From Bacteroidales bacterium (GTDB taxonomy: Bacteria > Bacteroidota > Bacteroidia > Bacteroidales > UBA932), in contig JALCMP010000007.1 in NCBI GenBank assembly GCA_022648545.1, forward strand, positions 1 to 64,000: a stretch of DNA of 64,000 nucleotides, in the 5' to 3' direction. The position numbers and the translations under genes are program-made. Each line of letters starts with the position of its first letter. Position 1 is the stretch's first letter. Below, in pieces: positions 27,912 to 37,127 of the stretch. Below the pieces are notes generated by a model. That model saw only the letters and a list, made by a program, of their open reading frames with translations. It did no database searches and was not told the DNA's origin.

Positions 27912-29666
27912 TTATTTTAGCTCGAGTTTCAAATCCTTCTTCAATTCTTCCGCCTCCGGATATTTCTTAAGCAAATACTCTGCCTTTTCCTGCGGAAGAT
28001 AGAGTTTTTTTTCGGACTTCTCATCATCTTCCTTAACTTTTACGAAAACTCTCAGAGCTCCGTTTTTCAGATCCTTCTGCAGAAAACTTGTTATCTTGAA
28101 CAACGATTTTTTCTCTATCCAGGATTGCTGGGCTACATTCCTAACATAAAAATTAACGGTATGTCCGTCTTCGAGCAATTCCGGCTTGGACATCTTTATT
28201 GCAGCGCACAATCTGGGCTGGGCCGAGAAAGATTCCGTTAACCTTTTCCATGCAAGATCAAGATCTTCCGGAGTTATTTCCGTATCCTGCAGTTCTTCTC
28301 CCGATTTGATTTTATTTTCTTCCTCCTTCATTTTACGCATTATGCCCTTAATAGAATGCGAATTGGGTATTTTTACGTTTGTGGCTTTTGTTTCTGAATG
28401 GGGCTTCTTTTCCGAAGGACCCTTATCCACGGAAGAATCAGGTTTTTCTACAGACGCTGCCGCAGACACATCCCGGGAAGACATTTCGCGGCCTGAAGAA
28501 ATATTACGTGCGGCGGAACGCAAAGGCTTTTCCGGTGCTTCTTCCTTAACGGCATCAAGTATCGCGGGGGCAGGAGAAGAAAGCCTCGACAATTTCACCA
28601 GCATAAATTCAACCCTCAACCTCTGGCTGGAACTCGACTTATAATCGTTCTCGCACCTTACGGCTTCATTCAGGCAGTCGTAAAGGAAAGGGACCTGGCA
28701 TCTGGAACTTTGTTCCTTGTATCTTGCCACAAGCGAAGGCGCAAAATCCATAAGAGAAGATGCAGAAGCGCTTTTGCTTACCAGAAGATTCCTTAAATGA
28801 GTACCCAGGCCGGAAATAAAATAAAGAGCATTAAAGCCCTTGGAAAGGATTTCGTCTAAAATAAGAAGCGGAGAAGCATAATCGCCCTTTAAAAAACAAT
28901 CCACGAGCCTGAAATAATATTCATAATCAAGCACGTTCAGATCCTTTATGACATCGGGGTACTTTACGTCCCTGCCGCAAAAGGCAACGACCTGGTCAAA
29001 AAGGGTAAGAGCGTCGCGCATGGCTCCGTCGGCCTTATCGGCAATAACATGCAGCGAATCCTCATCAATATTTATACTCTCTTCCTTTGCTATCCCGGAA
29101 AGATTTGCCACAATGTCCCTTACGGAGATCCTGTTGAAATCGAAAGTCTGGCACCGCGACAGTACCGTAGGCAGTATCTTCTGTTTTTCAGTAGTGGCCA
29201 ATATGAATATGACATAGGAAGGCGGCTCCTCCAGGGTTTTCAAAAAGGCATTGAACGCGGCAGAAGATAACATATGAACTTCATCTATTATATAAACGCT
29301 GTATTTACCTACCTGAGGAGGTATACGCACCTGCTCGTTCAGTAGTCTTATATCGTCTACGGAATTATTCGAAGCGGCATCCAGTTCATGTATGCAATAC
29401 GAACGTCCCTCGGCAAAAGAACGGCAGGATTCGCAAACCCCGCAGGGTTCCATATCCGCAGAAGGATTAAGACAGTTTATGGTTTTGGCAAAAATTCTGG
29501 CCGTGCTTGTCTTGCCGACCCCGCGAGGCCCGCAAAATAAATACGCATGAGCCAGTTGCCCCCTTTTTATGGAATTCTTGAGAGTTCTGGCTATGCTTTC
29601 CTGCCCTACAAGCGATTCAAAATTCTGCGGCCTATATTTTCTTGCAGATACTATAAACTTTTCCAT
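27912..29666 (-). CDS. dnaX: DNA polymerase III subunit gamma/tau
   Basis: [81 protein letters not shown]. Confidence 0.95.
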   Translation of the reverse strand: MEKFIVSARKYRPQNFESLVGQESIARTLKNSIKRGQLAHAYLFCGPRGVGKTSTARIFAKTINCLNPSADMEPCGVCESCRSFAEGRSYCIHELDAASNNSVDDIRLLNEQVRIPPQVGKYSVYIIDEVHMLSSAAFNAFLKTLEEPPSYVIFILATTEKQKILPTVLSRCQTFDFNRISVRDIVANLSGIAKEESINIDEDSLHVIADKADGAMRDALTLFDQVVAFCGRDVKYPDVIKDLNVLDYEYYFRLVDCFLKGDYASPLLILDEILSKGFNALYFISGLGTHLRNLLVSKSASASSLMDFAPSLVARYKEQSSRCQVPFLYDCLNEAVRCENDYKSSSSQRLRVEFMLVKLSRLSSPAPAILDAVKEEAPEKPLRSAARNISSGREMSSRDVSAAASVEKPDSSVDKGPSEKKPHSETKATNVKIPNSHSIKGIMRKMKEEENKIKSGEELQDTEITPEDLDLAWKRLTESFSAQPRLCAAIKMSKPELLEDGHTVNFYVRNVAQQSWIEKKSLFKITSFLQKDLKNGALRVFVKVKEDDEKSEKKLYLPQEKAEYLLKKYPEAEELKKDLKLELK

Positions 29667-29672
29667 ATACCA

Positions 29673-29680
29673 CAAAAGTA
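29673..29680 (-). promoter_or_regulatory. Candidate -7 element TACTTTTG for dnaX
   Basis: CAAAAGTA on plus strand, 6 nt upstream of dnaX ATG. Confidence 0.45.
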
Positions 29681-29691
29681 AGAATATTTTC

Positions 29692-29699
29692 TAATTTTG
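29692..29699 (+). promoter_or_regulatory. Candidate -7 element TAATTTTG for gene at 29718
   Basis: Exact TAnnTTTG match 18 nt upstream of ATG. Confidence 0.5.
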
Positions 29700-29717
29700 C
29701 ATTACCAATAAAACAGG

Positions 29718-30578
29718 ATGATGAAGTATTTCAAACGTGTTTTTTCAATAATAATTCTGCTCGCTTTTTCTTTGCGGGCGGAAGCCCAGATAAATCTGGG
29801 GAAAAGCGCCAGAGCCGTGTCCGGCATATCTGATAGGACGCTTATGGTTGTGGACGATAATGATCCCCTCGTGACCTCGGCATTAAGAAACGCAATAAAA
29901 AGGAAATGGAACGTATCGCCTTTTAAATTTTGCACCAAGAGCGAATTCCAAAGAGAAAAAGGCGATACCTCGCTGTTCTTTCTGACGGTAATAAAAGAGA
30001 AATTCAGGAATGAAGAGGCCGGAATGGAATACCTTTCACTTTTAAAGGGTGGTCCCGAAGATGTAAAAGACGTAAACGGCATGTACGAGGTTTGTTCGCT
30101 TCCGCTTAAGGCAGGCGAAGAAGAAGAAGACTACATTCTGCCATTCATTGAGGCCTACGTAAAAACCATGCAAAAATACGTAAGGAAAATACAAACGGAT
30201 AAAATAGCGGCGAAACTCGGCATAATGTGGTATTCCAACAAACTGACCGACCTTGCCGGAAAAAGGATACTTATAAACAAGACTGATCTTTCTTCCGGGC
30301 TTAGCGAAGAATATGTAAACGAAAGGCTGAACGGGCACGGCAAGGTTGTGGATGAAAGTATTATATACGACTGCCTCGACAATTCCACTCCGGGAACTCT
30401 CGTAAGCATATGCATTTATCCGCATAAAGATCCCGAGGGATCATTTTGCTACAAAATGCTTCTTTGCACCGGCAACTCCACTCTCTATTACTACCGCAGG
30501 CAAAAAATAAAATCGTCGCGTCCGGGAGGATTCCTCAAGTCCGACATAGATAAAATCTCTCTGGCTAACAAGTTCTGA
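29718..30578 (+). CDS. Secreted hypothetical protein
   Basis: Signal peptide MMKYFKRVFSIIILLAFSLRAEAQ; no recognised domain. Confidence 0.75.
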   Translation: MMKYFKRVFSIIILLAFSLRAEAQINLGKSARAVSGISDRTLMVVDDNDPLVTSALRNAIKRKWNVSPFKFCTKSEFQREKGDTSLFFLTVIKEKFRNEEAGMEYLSLLKGGPEDVKDVNGMYEVCSLPLKAGEEEEDYILPFIEAYVKTMQKYVRKIQTDKIAAKLGIMWYSNKLTDLAGKRILINKTDLSSGLSEEYVNERLNGHGKVVDESIIYDCLDNSTPGTLVSICIYPHKDPEGSFCYKMLLCTGNSTLYYYRRQKIKSSRPGGFLKSDIDKISLANKF

Positions 30579-30589
30579 AAACATTTAAA

Positions 30590-31831
30590 ATGAAACTAGC
30601 ATTTAAGAAGATATCTTCTCCAGTCGCTTATTGCGCCTTAAGCACCGCAGCAGGCACGAGGCACGAAGGAAACGAATACAACGGTCTGGCACATCTGATC
30701 GAACATATGTTGTTCAAGGGCACGGAAAAAAGAAGTTCGGCAAGCATAAACAATATTCTCGAAAAAGAAGGGGGCGAGCTAAACGCCTACACGACAAAGG
30801 AAGAAATAGTAATAATGGCTACGGTACTGCTCGAGGATCTTCCCAAGGCTATTGATCTAATAACCGAACTGGCCTTCAAGTCTACATTCCCCGAGGACGA
30901 ACTTGAAAAGGAAAAGGACGTCGTATATGATGAAATAATCACCTACAAGGATTCCCCGTCGGAATCGATATACGAAAACTTTGAAGAACTTCTTTTCGAA
31001 GGTTCTCCGCTTCAGGCCACAATTCTCGGTGAAAAAAAATCTCTTAAAAAGATTACTTCCGACATTTTACGAAATTACCGCAAAAAAGAATTTATTCCGG
31101 AGAACATGAGTATATCCGTAGTAGCGGACAAAGAGCCAAAAGAAGTTAAGAAGATAGTAAGAAAAAGCCTCGGCAAATACTACGGGACGGTTGATATAGC
31201 CGACTGTCCCAAAGAATCCGGGGAATCCGATTCATATGAAAGCCTCAACGACAATATAAAGGCACTCGGAGCCGGACATATTTTTCACAAGGTAATACTT
31301 AAAAAAAATCACCAGGCAAATTGCATAGTAGGCTGCCCGGCATATTCTTTTTACGGCGGTAAAAAACGTATTGCACTGGCACTCATCGCAAATATACTCG
31401 GAGGACCTGCTTCCAATGCATGGCTCAATACCAATCTGCGTGAAAAGAACGCCTTGGTATACAATGTAGAAGCTAATTATTCCTCTTATTCGGACACGGG
31501 GGTCTTTTCAATTTACTTCGGTTGTGAAAAACAGCTTTTGGAAAAATGCATGGCTCTCGTAAAAAAACAGATAGACAAAATCGTCAACAGAGAACTTTCC
31601 GAAACGGAATTAAAAAGAGCTAAAAAACAATTTCTGGGACAACTTTTCATAGCAAACGACAATCCAGAAGCCATGTCGCTTTCCATGGCAAAATCCATGC
31701 AGGTTTACGGCAGGGTATTCTCCTTCGAGAGCACGGAAAAACTTATCAACTCGCTTACACCGGAATACATCAGGGAAGTTGCCGCAGAAGCAATAAAATG
31801 GGACAGGATGTCTGTGCTCATATATGAATAA
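30590..31831 (+). CDS. M16 (pitrilysin-like) zinc peptidase
   Basis: HLIEHMLFKGTEKRS (HxxEH) and downstream EKEKDVVYDEI. Confidence 0.93.
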   Translation: MKLAFKKISSPVAYCALSTAAGTRHEGNEYNGLAHLIEHMLFKGTEKRSSASINNILEKEGGELNAYTTKEEIVIMATVLLEDLPKAIDLITELAFKSTFPEDELEKEKDVVYDEIITYKDSPSESIYENFEELLFEGSPLQATILGEKKSLKKITSDILRNYRKKEFIPENMSISVVADKEPKEVKKIVRKSLGKYYGTVDIADCPKESGESDSYESLNDNIKALGAGHIFHKVILKKNHQANCIVGCPAYSFYGGKKRIALALIANILGGPASNAWLNTNLREKNALVYNVEANYSSYSDTGVFSIYFGCEKQLLEKCMALVKKQIDKIVNRELSETELKRAKKQFLGQLFIANDNPEAMSLSMAKSMQVYGRVFSFESTEKLINSLTPEYIREVAAEAIKWDRMSVLIYE

Positions 31832-31840
31832 AAGGGAGCC

Positions 31841-33145
31841 TTACTTGTCTGAATCCGCTATGCGGATGTTGTTTGACTTACCGGCCAGACTGTCGAGCTG
31901 CCTGCTGTATATTCGGTACATATGATCGAAATCATCTTTAAGAGTATCGCACAAAGGTCTTGAAGGAGGACTCTTCATATTAAGGGGATCCACAGGGGTT
32001 CCGTTTTTCCATACCCTAAAATCCAGATGTGGACCGGTAGCGGATCCGGTCATGCCGACATATCCGATTATATCTCCCTGCTTAACATGCATTCCCCTCC
32101 GCATTCCGCGTGCATATCTGCTCAGGTGCATATAGCCTGAAGAATAGATGGAATTGTGTCTTATCTTTATATAATTTCCGCCGCCGCCCCCCCAGCCCTT
32201 GAATACAACCGTCCCGTCGCCTATCGACCTTACGGGAGTTCCTTTGGGTGCAGCGTAATCTACCCCGGTATGAGCTCTGTAGACTTTGTATATCGGATGC
32301 AGCCTGTGATACGAAAAACGCGAACTTATTCTTGAGAAATGCAGGGGTGCCTTAAGAAAAGCTTTTCTGAGGCTCTTGCCGTTTTCGTCCCAGAATTTAT
32401 TGCCCGAGTCTTTTTCTATATATCGAACAGCCCTGTAAAGCGAATCGTCGTGCGTAAATTCAATATAATATATATTACCGTACCCCGACGGCATATCCCT
32501 GTAAGATAGTTTATCATAAAGGATTTTCATATTATCCCCCGGCTGAAGTCTGAAGAAATCCACGGTCCAGGAAAATATGTCAGAGACCTCCATGGCAAGG
32601 GACGGAGAAACCCCGGCATCCGAAGCATCCTGCCACAACGAAGATCGTATTGTAAAAGAGGCAGACGAGAGGGTCGAATCCAGACGGCGACGCAAATTTT
32701 TAACATAAACGGAGTCGGATAAAGAAAAGAGCACGAATGAACTATTATCCTTTTCGTATGCAAGATATGAAGGTATCGAATCGCAAACATAAGAACAGGT
32801 ACTGTCGCCGGAATGCAAAACAGTATCCGAAAAGTGTTTCCGGTAAAGCAAATCGTACGAATTGCCCCTTATTATTTTTCTTACATCAAAAACGGTATCC
32901 GATGCACTTTCAATAGCAGATAATTTATTTTGTGAAAGCCCCAGATTCAGAATGATCTTTCCGAACGAATCTCCGCCTGATACAGATTTATGCCTTATAT
33001 AATAATCCTGTTCCGGAAGACCATAAATTTCTTTTACGTCTTTCTCTTCCCCGCCATTGTTGATAACCGCATTACCTGTTGTACGTCCGCAACTTACGGC
33101 GACAAAAAGCATTAATAAAAATGTTAATTCCTTCATCGTCTTCAT
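31841..33145 (-). CDS. M23 family metallopeptidase (lipoprotein-like)
   Basis: HTGVDYAAPKGTPVRSIGDGTVV; GYVGMTGSATGPHLDFRVWKNGTPVDPL; N-terminal lipobox-like FVAVSCGR. Confidence 0.9.
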   Translation of the reverse strand: MKTMKELTFLLMLFVAVSCGRTTGNAVINNGGEEKDVKEIYGLPEQDYYIRHKSVSGGDSFGKIILNLGLSQNKLSAIESASDTVFDVRKIIRGNSYDLLYRKHFSDTVLHSGDSTCSYVCDSIPSYLAYEKDNSSFVLFSLSDSVYVKNLRRRLDSTLSSASFTIRSSLWQDASDAGVSPSLAMEVSDIFSWTVDFFRLQPGDNMKILYDKLSYRDMPSGYGNIYYIEFTHDDSLYRAVRYIEKDSGNKFWDENGKSLRKAFLKAPLHFSRISSRFSYHRLHPIYKVYRAHTGVDYAAPKGTPVRSIGDGTVVFKGWGGGGGNYIKIRHNSIYSSGYMHLSRYARGMRRGMHVKQGDIIGYVGMTGSATGPHLDFRVWKNGTPVDPLNMKSPPSRPLCDTLKDDFDHMYRIYSRQLDSLAGKSNNIRIADSDK

Positions 33146-33155
33146 TTGTTTCCTT

Positions 33156-33163
33156 CAAATTTA
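33156..33163 (-). promoter_or_regulatory. Candidate -7 element TAAATTTG for M23 peptidase gene
   Basis: CAAATTTA on plus strand, 10 nt upstream of start. Confidence 0.4.
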
Positions 33164-33193
33164 TCAAATTTTTTCTTTTTGTTGATAAAAAAG

Positions 33194-33228
33194 TGGAAGC
33201 ATATGGAAAAATTTGGAAAATAATGTAA
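33194..33228 (+). promoter_or_regulatory. Candidate MraZ operator: TGGAA-N5-TGGAA-N5-TGGAA-N5-TGTAA
   Basis: TGGAA at 33194, 33204, 33214 and TGTAA at 33224, exact 10-bp periodicity, directly upstream of mraZ -7 element. Confidence 0.65.
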
Positions 33229-33238
33229 ATTAATTTTT

Positions 33239-33246
33239 TAATTTTG
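33239..33246 (+). promoter_or_regulatory. Candidate -7 element TAATTTTG for the dcw operon
   Basis: Exact TAnnTTTG match 34 nt upstream of mraZ ATG. Confidence 0.5.
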
Positions 33247-33280
33247 CATATAACATTTATACGTTCCAAAAGGTTTTGAA

Positions 33281-33727
33281 ATGGCTAAATTCATCGGAGA
33301 ATACAGTGGAAAAATTGATGATAAGGGACGGATCATCCTTCCGGCAGCTTTCAAGTCTCTTTTTAAGGAGGACGAGGAAATATCGTTCGTTGTAAAAAAA
33401 GATCTGTACGAGAATTGCCTGGAAATGTACACTTATTCCGAATGGGAAAAAGAATCGGAAATTCTTAAATCGAGATTAAACTTCTTCAACAGGGAACACG
33501 CTGAATTCTGGAGAGAATATATGAGGGGAAGAGCTGTTGTAAGGGCCGCAGGAAAATTAGGAAGGATAACCATACCCAGACAAATCCTTACGTCCATAGG
33601 TGCAGATAAAGAAGTTGTATTTTCCGGAAACGATTATAAAATTGAAATTTGGGCGAAAGAAAGATATCAGGAAACTAAATTAGCTGACGAAAACTTTATC
33701 GAACTTGCTAAGAAAATCCTGGGATAG
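33281..33727 (+). CDS. mraZ: Transcriptional regulator MraZ
   Basis: GEYSGKIDDKGRIILPAAFKSLF and AAGKLGRITIPRQILTSIGADKEVVFSG; first gene of dcw cluster. Confidence 0.96.
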   Translation: MAKFIGEYSGKIDDKGRIILPAAFKSLFKEDEEISFVVKKDLYENCLEMYTYSEWEKESEILKSRLNFFNREHAEFWREYMRGRAVVRAAGKLGRITIPRQILTSIGADKEVVFSGNDYKIEIWAKERYQETKLADENFIELAKKILG

Positions 33728-33754
33728 CCCTGTGGTTTGAACAGAATTTTGATT

Positions 33755-34657
33755 ATGCTTCCATATCACATACCTGTATTGCTTAACAAAAGCGTTTCAG
33801 CCCTCAACATAAAGGTGGGGGGCACATACGTGGATGCTACCTTCGGAGGAGGCGGCCACAGCCGGGAAATATTAAAAAGACTGGGACCAGACGGCAGACT
33901 CATAGCTTTCGACAAGGACAGCCAGGCTATAGCAAATGCCCCCGACGACAAAAGGCTGACTCTTATCCATAACGATTTCAGGTTCATAAGAAATTTTACA
34001 AGATATCTCGGATATGAATACGTAGATGGAATAATTGCAGATCTCGGAGTTTCTTCCCATCAATTCGACTGCGGAGAAAGGGGATTTTCTTTTAGATTCG
34101 ACGCGCCCCTGGATATGAGAATGAACACCGGATCAGCAGAGAACGCCGCAGACATAGTAAACGGGGCATCAGAAGAAGAACTTTCTTCCATATTTTACAA
34201 ATACGGAGAACTCGACGGTTCAAAAAAAATAGCATCTCTACTATGCAGGGCCCGGAATAACGGGATCATAAAAACCACGGAAGATTTGTGCAGCATTCTG
34301 AGTCCGTTGTACAATAATTTCACCGAAAGGAAATTCCTTGCAAAAGTATTCCAGGCCTTGCGTATAAAGGTGAACGGAGAAATGAAGTCGCTAGAGGATT
34401 TTCTTGCCGGAGCCATAAAAGTTCTTTGCAGCGGAGGAAGACTGTCGGTAATAACCTATCATTCCCTTGAAGACCGTATGGTGAAAAATTTCATAAGGGC
34501 AGGCAATGCAGACGGCAAAAGCACGAAAGATTTTTACGGTAATCAGTCAGCTCCCCTGGAAGCCGTAAACAGGAAGCCTATAGTCCCTTCCGAGGAAGAG
34601 ATATCGCAAAACACCCGAAGCCGCAGCGCCAAACTGCGAATTGCGCAAAAAAAATGA
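33755..34657 (+). CDS. rsmH: 16S rRNA (cytosine1402-N4)-methyltransferase
   Basis: YHIPVLLNKSVSALNIKVGGTYVDATFGGGGHSREIL; GVSSHQFDCGERGFSFRFDAPLDMRM. Confidence 0.96.
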   Translation: MLPYHIPVLLNKSVSALNIKVGGTYVDATFGGGGHSREILKRLGPDGRLIAFDKDSQAIANAPDDKRLTLIHNDFRFIRNFTRYLGYEYVDGIIADLGVSSHQFDCGERGFSFRFDAPLDMRMNTGSAENAADIVNGASEEELSSIFYKYGELDGSKKIASLLCRARNNGIIKTTEDLCSILSPLYNNFTERKFLAKVFQALRIKVNGEMKSLEDFLAGAIKVLCSGGRLSVITYHSLEDRMVKNFIRAGNADGKSTKDFYGNQSAPLEAVNRKPIVPSEEEISQNTRSRSAKLRIAQKK

Positions 34658-34998
34658 CTGTTATGAAGACGGAAGATGATAAAAGAATAAAAAAGGATGA
34701 TGCCAATTTCATTGTCAGCTTCTTCGGGGGAAAATTTCTCAATATAAAAATCCTCCCGTTCATAATATATTGCTTTGCCCTTGCCATAATCTACATTACA
34801 CTGAATCTCAAGGCGACTGCCGCACAGCTTCAGATGTCAAAAAACGAAAGGACTCTCGTCAATCTCAAGGCTGATTACACCAGCAAAGCCGCACAGCTGG
34901 AAGCCAGAAGTAAAAGAGGTGAAGTAGAAGCTAGACTAAAAGCCCTCGGTTCATCCGTAAAGGCGCCGAAGGAACCGGCGAGGGAGGTAGCCAAATGA
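34654..34998 (+). CDS. ftsL: FtsL-like division protein
   Basis: Short single-TM protein between rsmH and ftsI, 4-bp overlaps with both neighbours. Confidence 0.75.
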   Translation: MTVMKTEDDKRIKKDDANFIVSFFGGKFLNIKILPFIIYCFALAIIYITLNLKATAAQLQMSKNERTLVNLKADYTSKAAQLEARSKRGEVEARLKALGSSVKAPKEPAREVAK

Positions 34999-37127
34999 TA
35001 GATCTTAAAAAAATATTTTCCAGAATAACAACAATATACATTCTTATAATTCTGGTTGTCGTTTTGATAATAGGCTGGGTAGCCTACCTGCAGTTCTTTA
35101 CCGGCGAAAAAGATAAGGAGAAGGATATAAGAATAGCATATTGCGAACAAAAGATAGAACCGCACAGAGGGGATGTCCTATCCCACAAAGGAAAAGTTCT
35201 TGCAACATCAATCCCATATTATAAGCTTTACATGGACTGCACGGTTGCAGATAAGGATACTTTCAGAAAACATATAGATGCGCTGAGCAGGAAACTGTCG
35301 GGTTTTTTCAAGGACAAACCGGCACGATGGTATAAGAAATATATCACTACGGCCAGAAAAGAAGGGAAAAGATATAAACCAATAGGCAATCGGGTAGTGG
35401 ATTATTCGGAACTTATGGAAATAAAGAAATTTCCCATACTTAAGCTCAGTACATACAAGGGCGGACTGATAATCGAAAGCACATCAAAGAGGGATAATCC
35501 ATACGGAAGTCTGGCATACAGGACCATAGGCTTTATAAACACTCTTGGTACCGGCGTAGGAATAGAAGGATCCTGCGATTATTACCTGCGCGGCAAGCCG
35601 GGAAGCAGGATAGTACAAAAAATTCTCGGAGGCACCATTCCTATAAACAATGGAGAAAAGGTAAAGCCGGAAGACGGCTATGACATAAGGACCACAATAG
35701 ACATAGGCATTCAGGAAGCTGCGGAAAAAGCTCTAAAGGAACAGCTCGTACTGTCCGATCAGATAGAAGGAGCAACGGCAATAGTCATGGATGTTAAGAC
35801 CGGAGCAGTAAGAGCGATCGCCAATATGAAAAAAACAAGGAGCGGTAATTATGACGAAAGCTACAATTATGCCATAGGACAGGCCGGAGAACCTGGCTCA
35901 GTATTCAAGCTTGCTACTCTTACATGCCTTCTGGAGGACGGGTACGTAACTCTGGATACTCCTATAGACGGCGGAAAGGGCGTATTCGAATACGGGAGGC
36001 ACAAGTTTACCGATCACGGAGGAGGATACGGGATGATGGACGTAAAAACGGCTCTTGCCAAATCTTCCAACGTGGCATATGCCAAACTTGCCGTTACATA
36101 TTATGCAAGCGATCCCCAAAAATACTGCGACAGGATACAAAGCATGAAAATAGGCGAGAAGATGCATCTCGATATAAAGGGAGAAGCTACTTCCACCATA
36201 TATAATCCCGGAGATCCCATGTGGTCCATGTCAACCCTGCCTTCGATGGCCATTGGTTATTCCGTACTGCTGACCCCCATGCAGATACTTACATTTTACA
36301 ACGCAATAGCCAACGGAGGAATAATGATGAGACCGTATTTCATAGAATCCTACGAAAAGAACGGTAAAGTCGTAAAAGAATTTCCGCCGCAGGAAGTCAG
36401 CGGTTCCATATGCTCCCGAAAAACGGCCGAAACAGATATAAAGGCCCTGCGCGGAGTAGTAGAACACGGAACCGGAAGAGCCCTTGACGACGAAAGATAC
36501 CATATTGCAGGCAAAACAGGAACGGCAAGAGTTGCATTCGGTGGGAAAATCGGATATGAACTCAACGGAAGAAGAAAATACCAAGCTACTTTCTGCGGAC
36601 TTTATCCAAGCGAACACCCGAGATTTTCTTCAATAGTGGTTTTTTATTCCGCACCTCTGCTCGGCAATTTCTACGGCGCACAATGGGCGGCTCCCGTTTT
36701 TAAGAAAATAGCCGATTTCATATATTCGACCCATCCGGAATGGGAAAAGCCACTGGACGGAAAAGGTAAATCACCAGAGGACCTGCCTTCGGTTTCAGGA
36801 GGCATAGCCGGGAAAAACAGGGAGGCAATGTCGGGAGTTCCCGCCGGGAAACTAACGGGACTAATAAAAGGGATACCGGACAATTCATGGGTAAAATTTG
36901 TAAATGACAGTTCGAACATAAAAATAAAGAAATACGATATTAAGGCGGATTCGCTTACCGATGTTACCGGTATGGGGATAAAAGATGCAATATTCCTCCT
37001 GGAGAACCAGGGCTGCAAAGTCAGGTTCAGCGGATACGGGAGGGTCACTGCACAAAATCCGGCTCCCGGTACGGAAGTAAGGAAAAATATGATGGTAAAT
37101 CTAACATTATCGAACGATGAAGATTGA
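34995..37127 (+). CDS. ftsI: Penicillin-binding protein / FtsI with C-terminal PASTA domain
   Basis: GEPGSVFKLATL, KSSNVAYAKLA, IAGKTGTARV transpeptidase motifs; DVTGMGIKDAIFLLENQGCKVRFSGYGRVTAQNPAPGTEV PASTA. Confidence 0.94.
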   Translation: MIDLKKIFSRITTIYILIILVVVLIIGWVAYLQFFTGEKDKEKDIRIAYCEQKIEPHRGDVLSHKGKVLATSIPYYKLYMDCTVADKDTFRKHIDALSRKLSGFFKDKPARWYKKYITTARKEGKRYKPIGNRVVDYSELMEIKKFPILKLSTYKGGLIIESTSKRDNPYGSLAYRTIGFINTLGTGVGIEGSCDYYLRGKPGSRIVQKILGGTIPINNGEKVKPEDGYDIRTTIDIGIQEAAEKALKEQLVLSDQIEGATAIVMDVKTGAVRAIANMKKTRSGNYDESYNYAIGQAGEPGSVFKLATLTCLLEDGYVTLDTPIDGGKGVFEYGRHKFTDHGGGYGMMDVKTALAKSSNVAYAKLAVTYYASDPQKYCDRIQSMKIGEKMHLDIKGEATSTIYNPGDPMWSMSTLPSMAIGYSVLLTPMQILTFYNAIANGGIMMRPYFIESYEKNGKVVKEFPPQEVSGSICSRKTAETDIKALRGVVEHGTGRALDDERYHIAGKTGTARVAFGGKIGYELNGRRKYQATFCGLYPSEHPRFSSIVVFYSAPLLGNFYGAQWAAPVFKKIADFIYSTHPEWEKPLDGKGKSPEDLPSVSGGIAGKNREAMSGVPAGKLTGLIKGIPDNSWVKFVNDSSNIKIKKYDIKADSLTDVTGMGIKDAIFLLENQGCKVRFSGYGRVTAQNPAPGTEVRKNMMVNLTLSNDED

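Noticed and set aside
28005-28012. A8 run (coding strand) near the dnaX 3' end as a programmed frameshift site
   Set aside because: It lies close to the C-terminus, not at the gamma/tau boundary; no supporting stem-loop or stop arrangement was evident.
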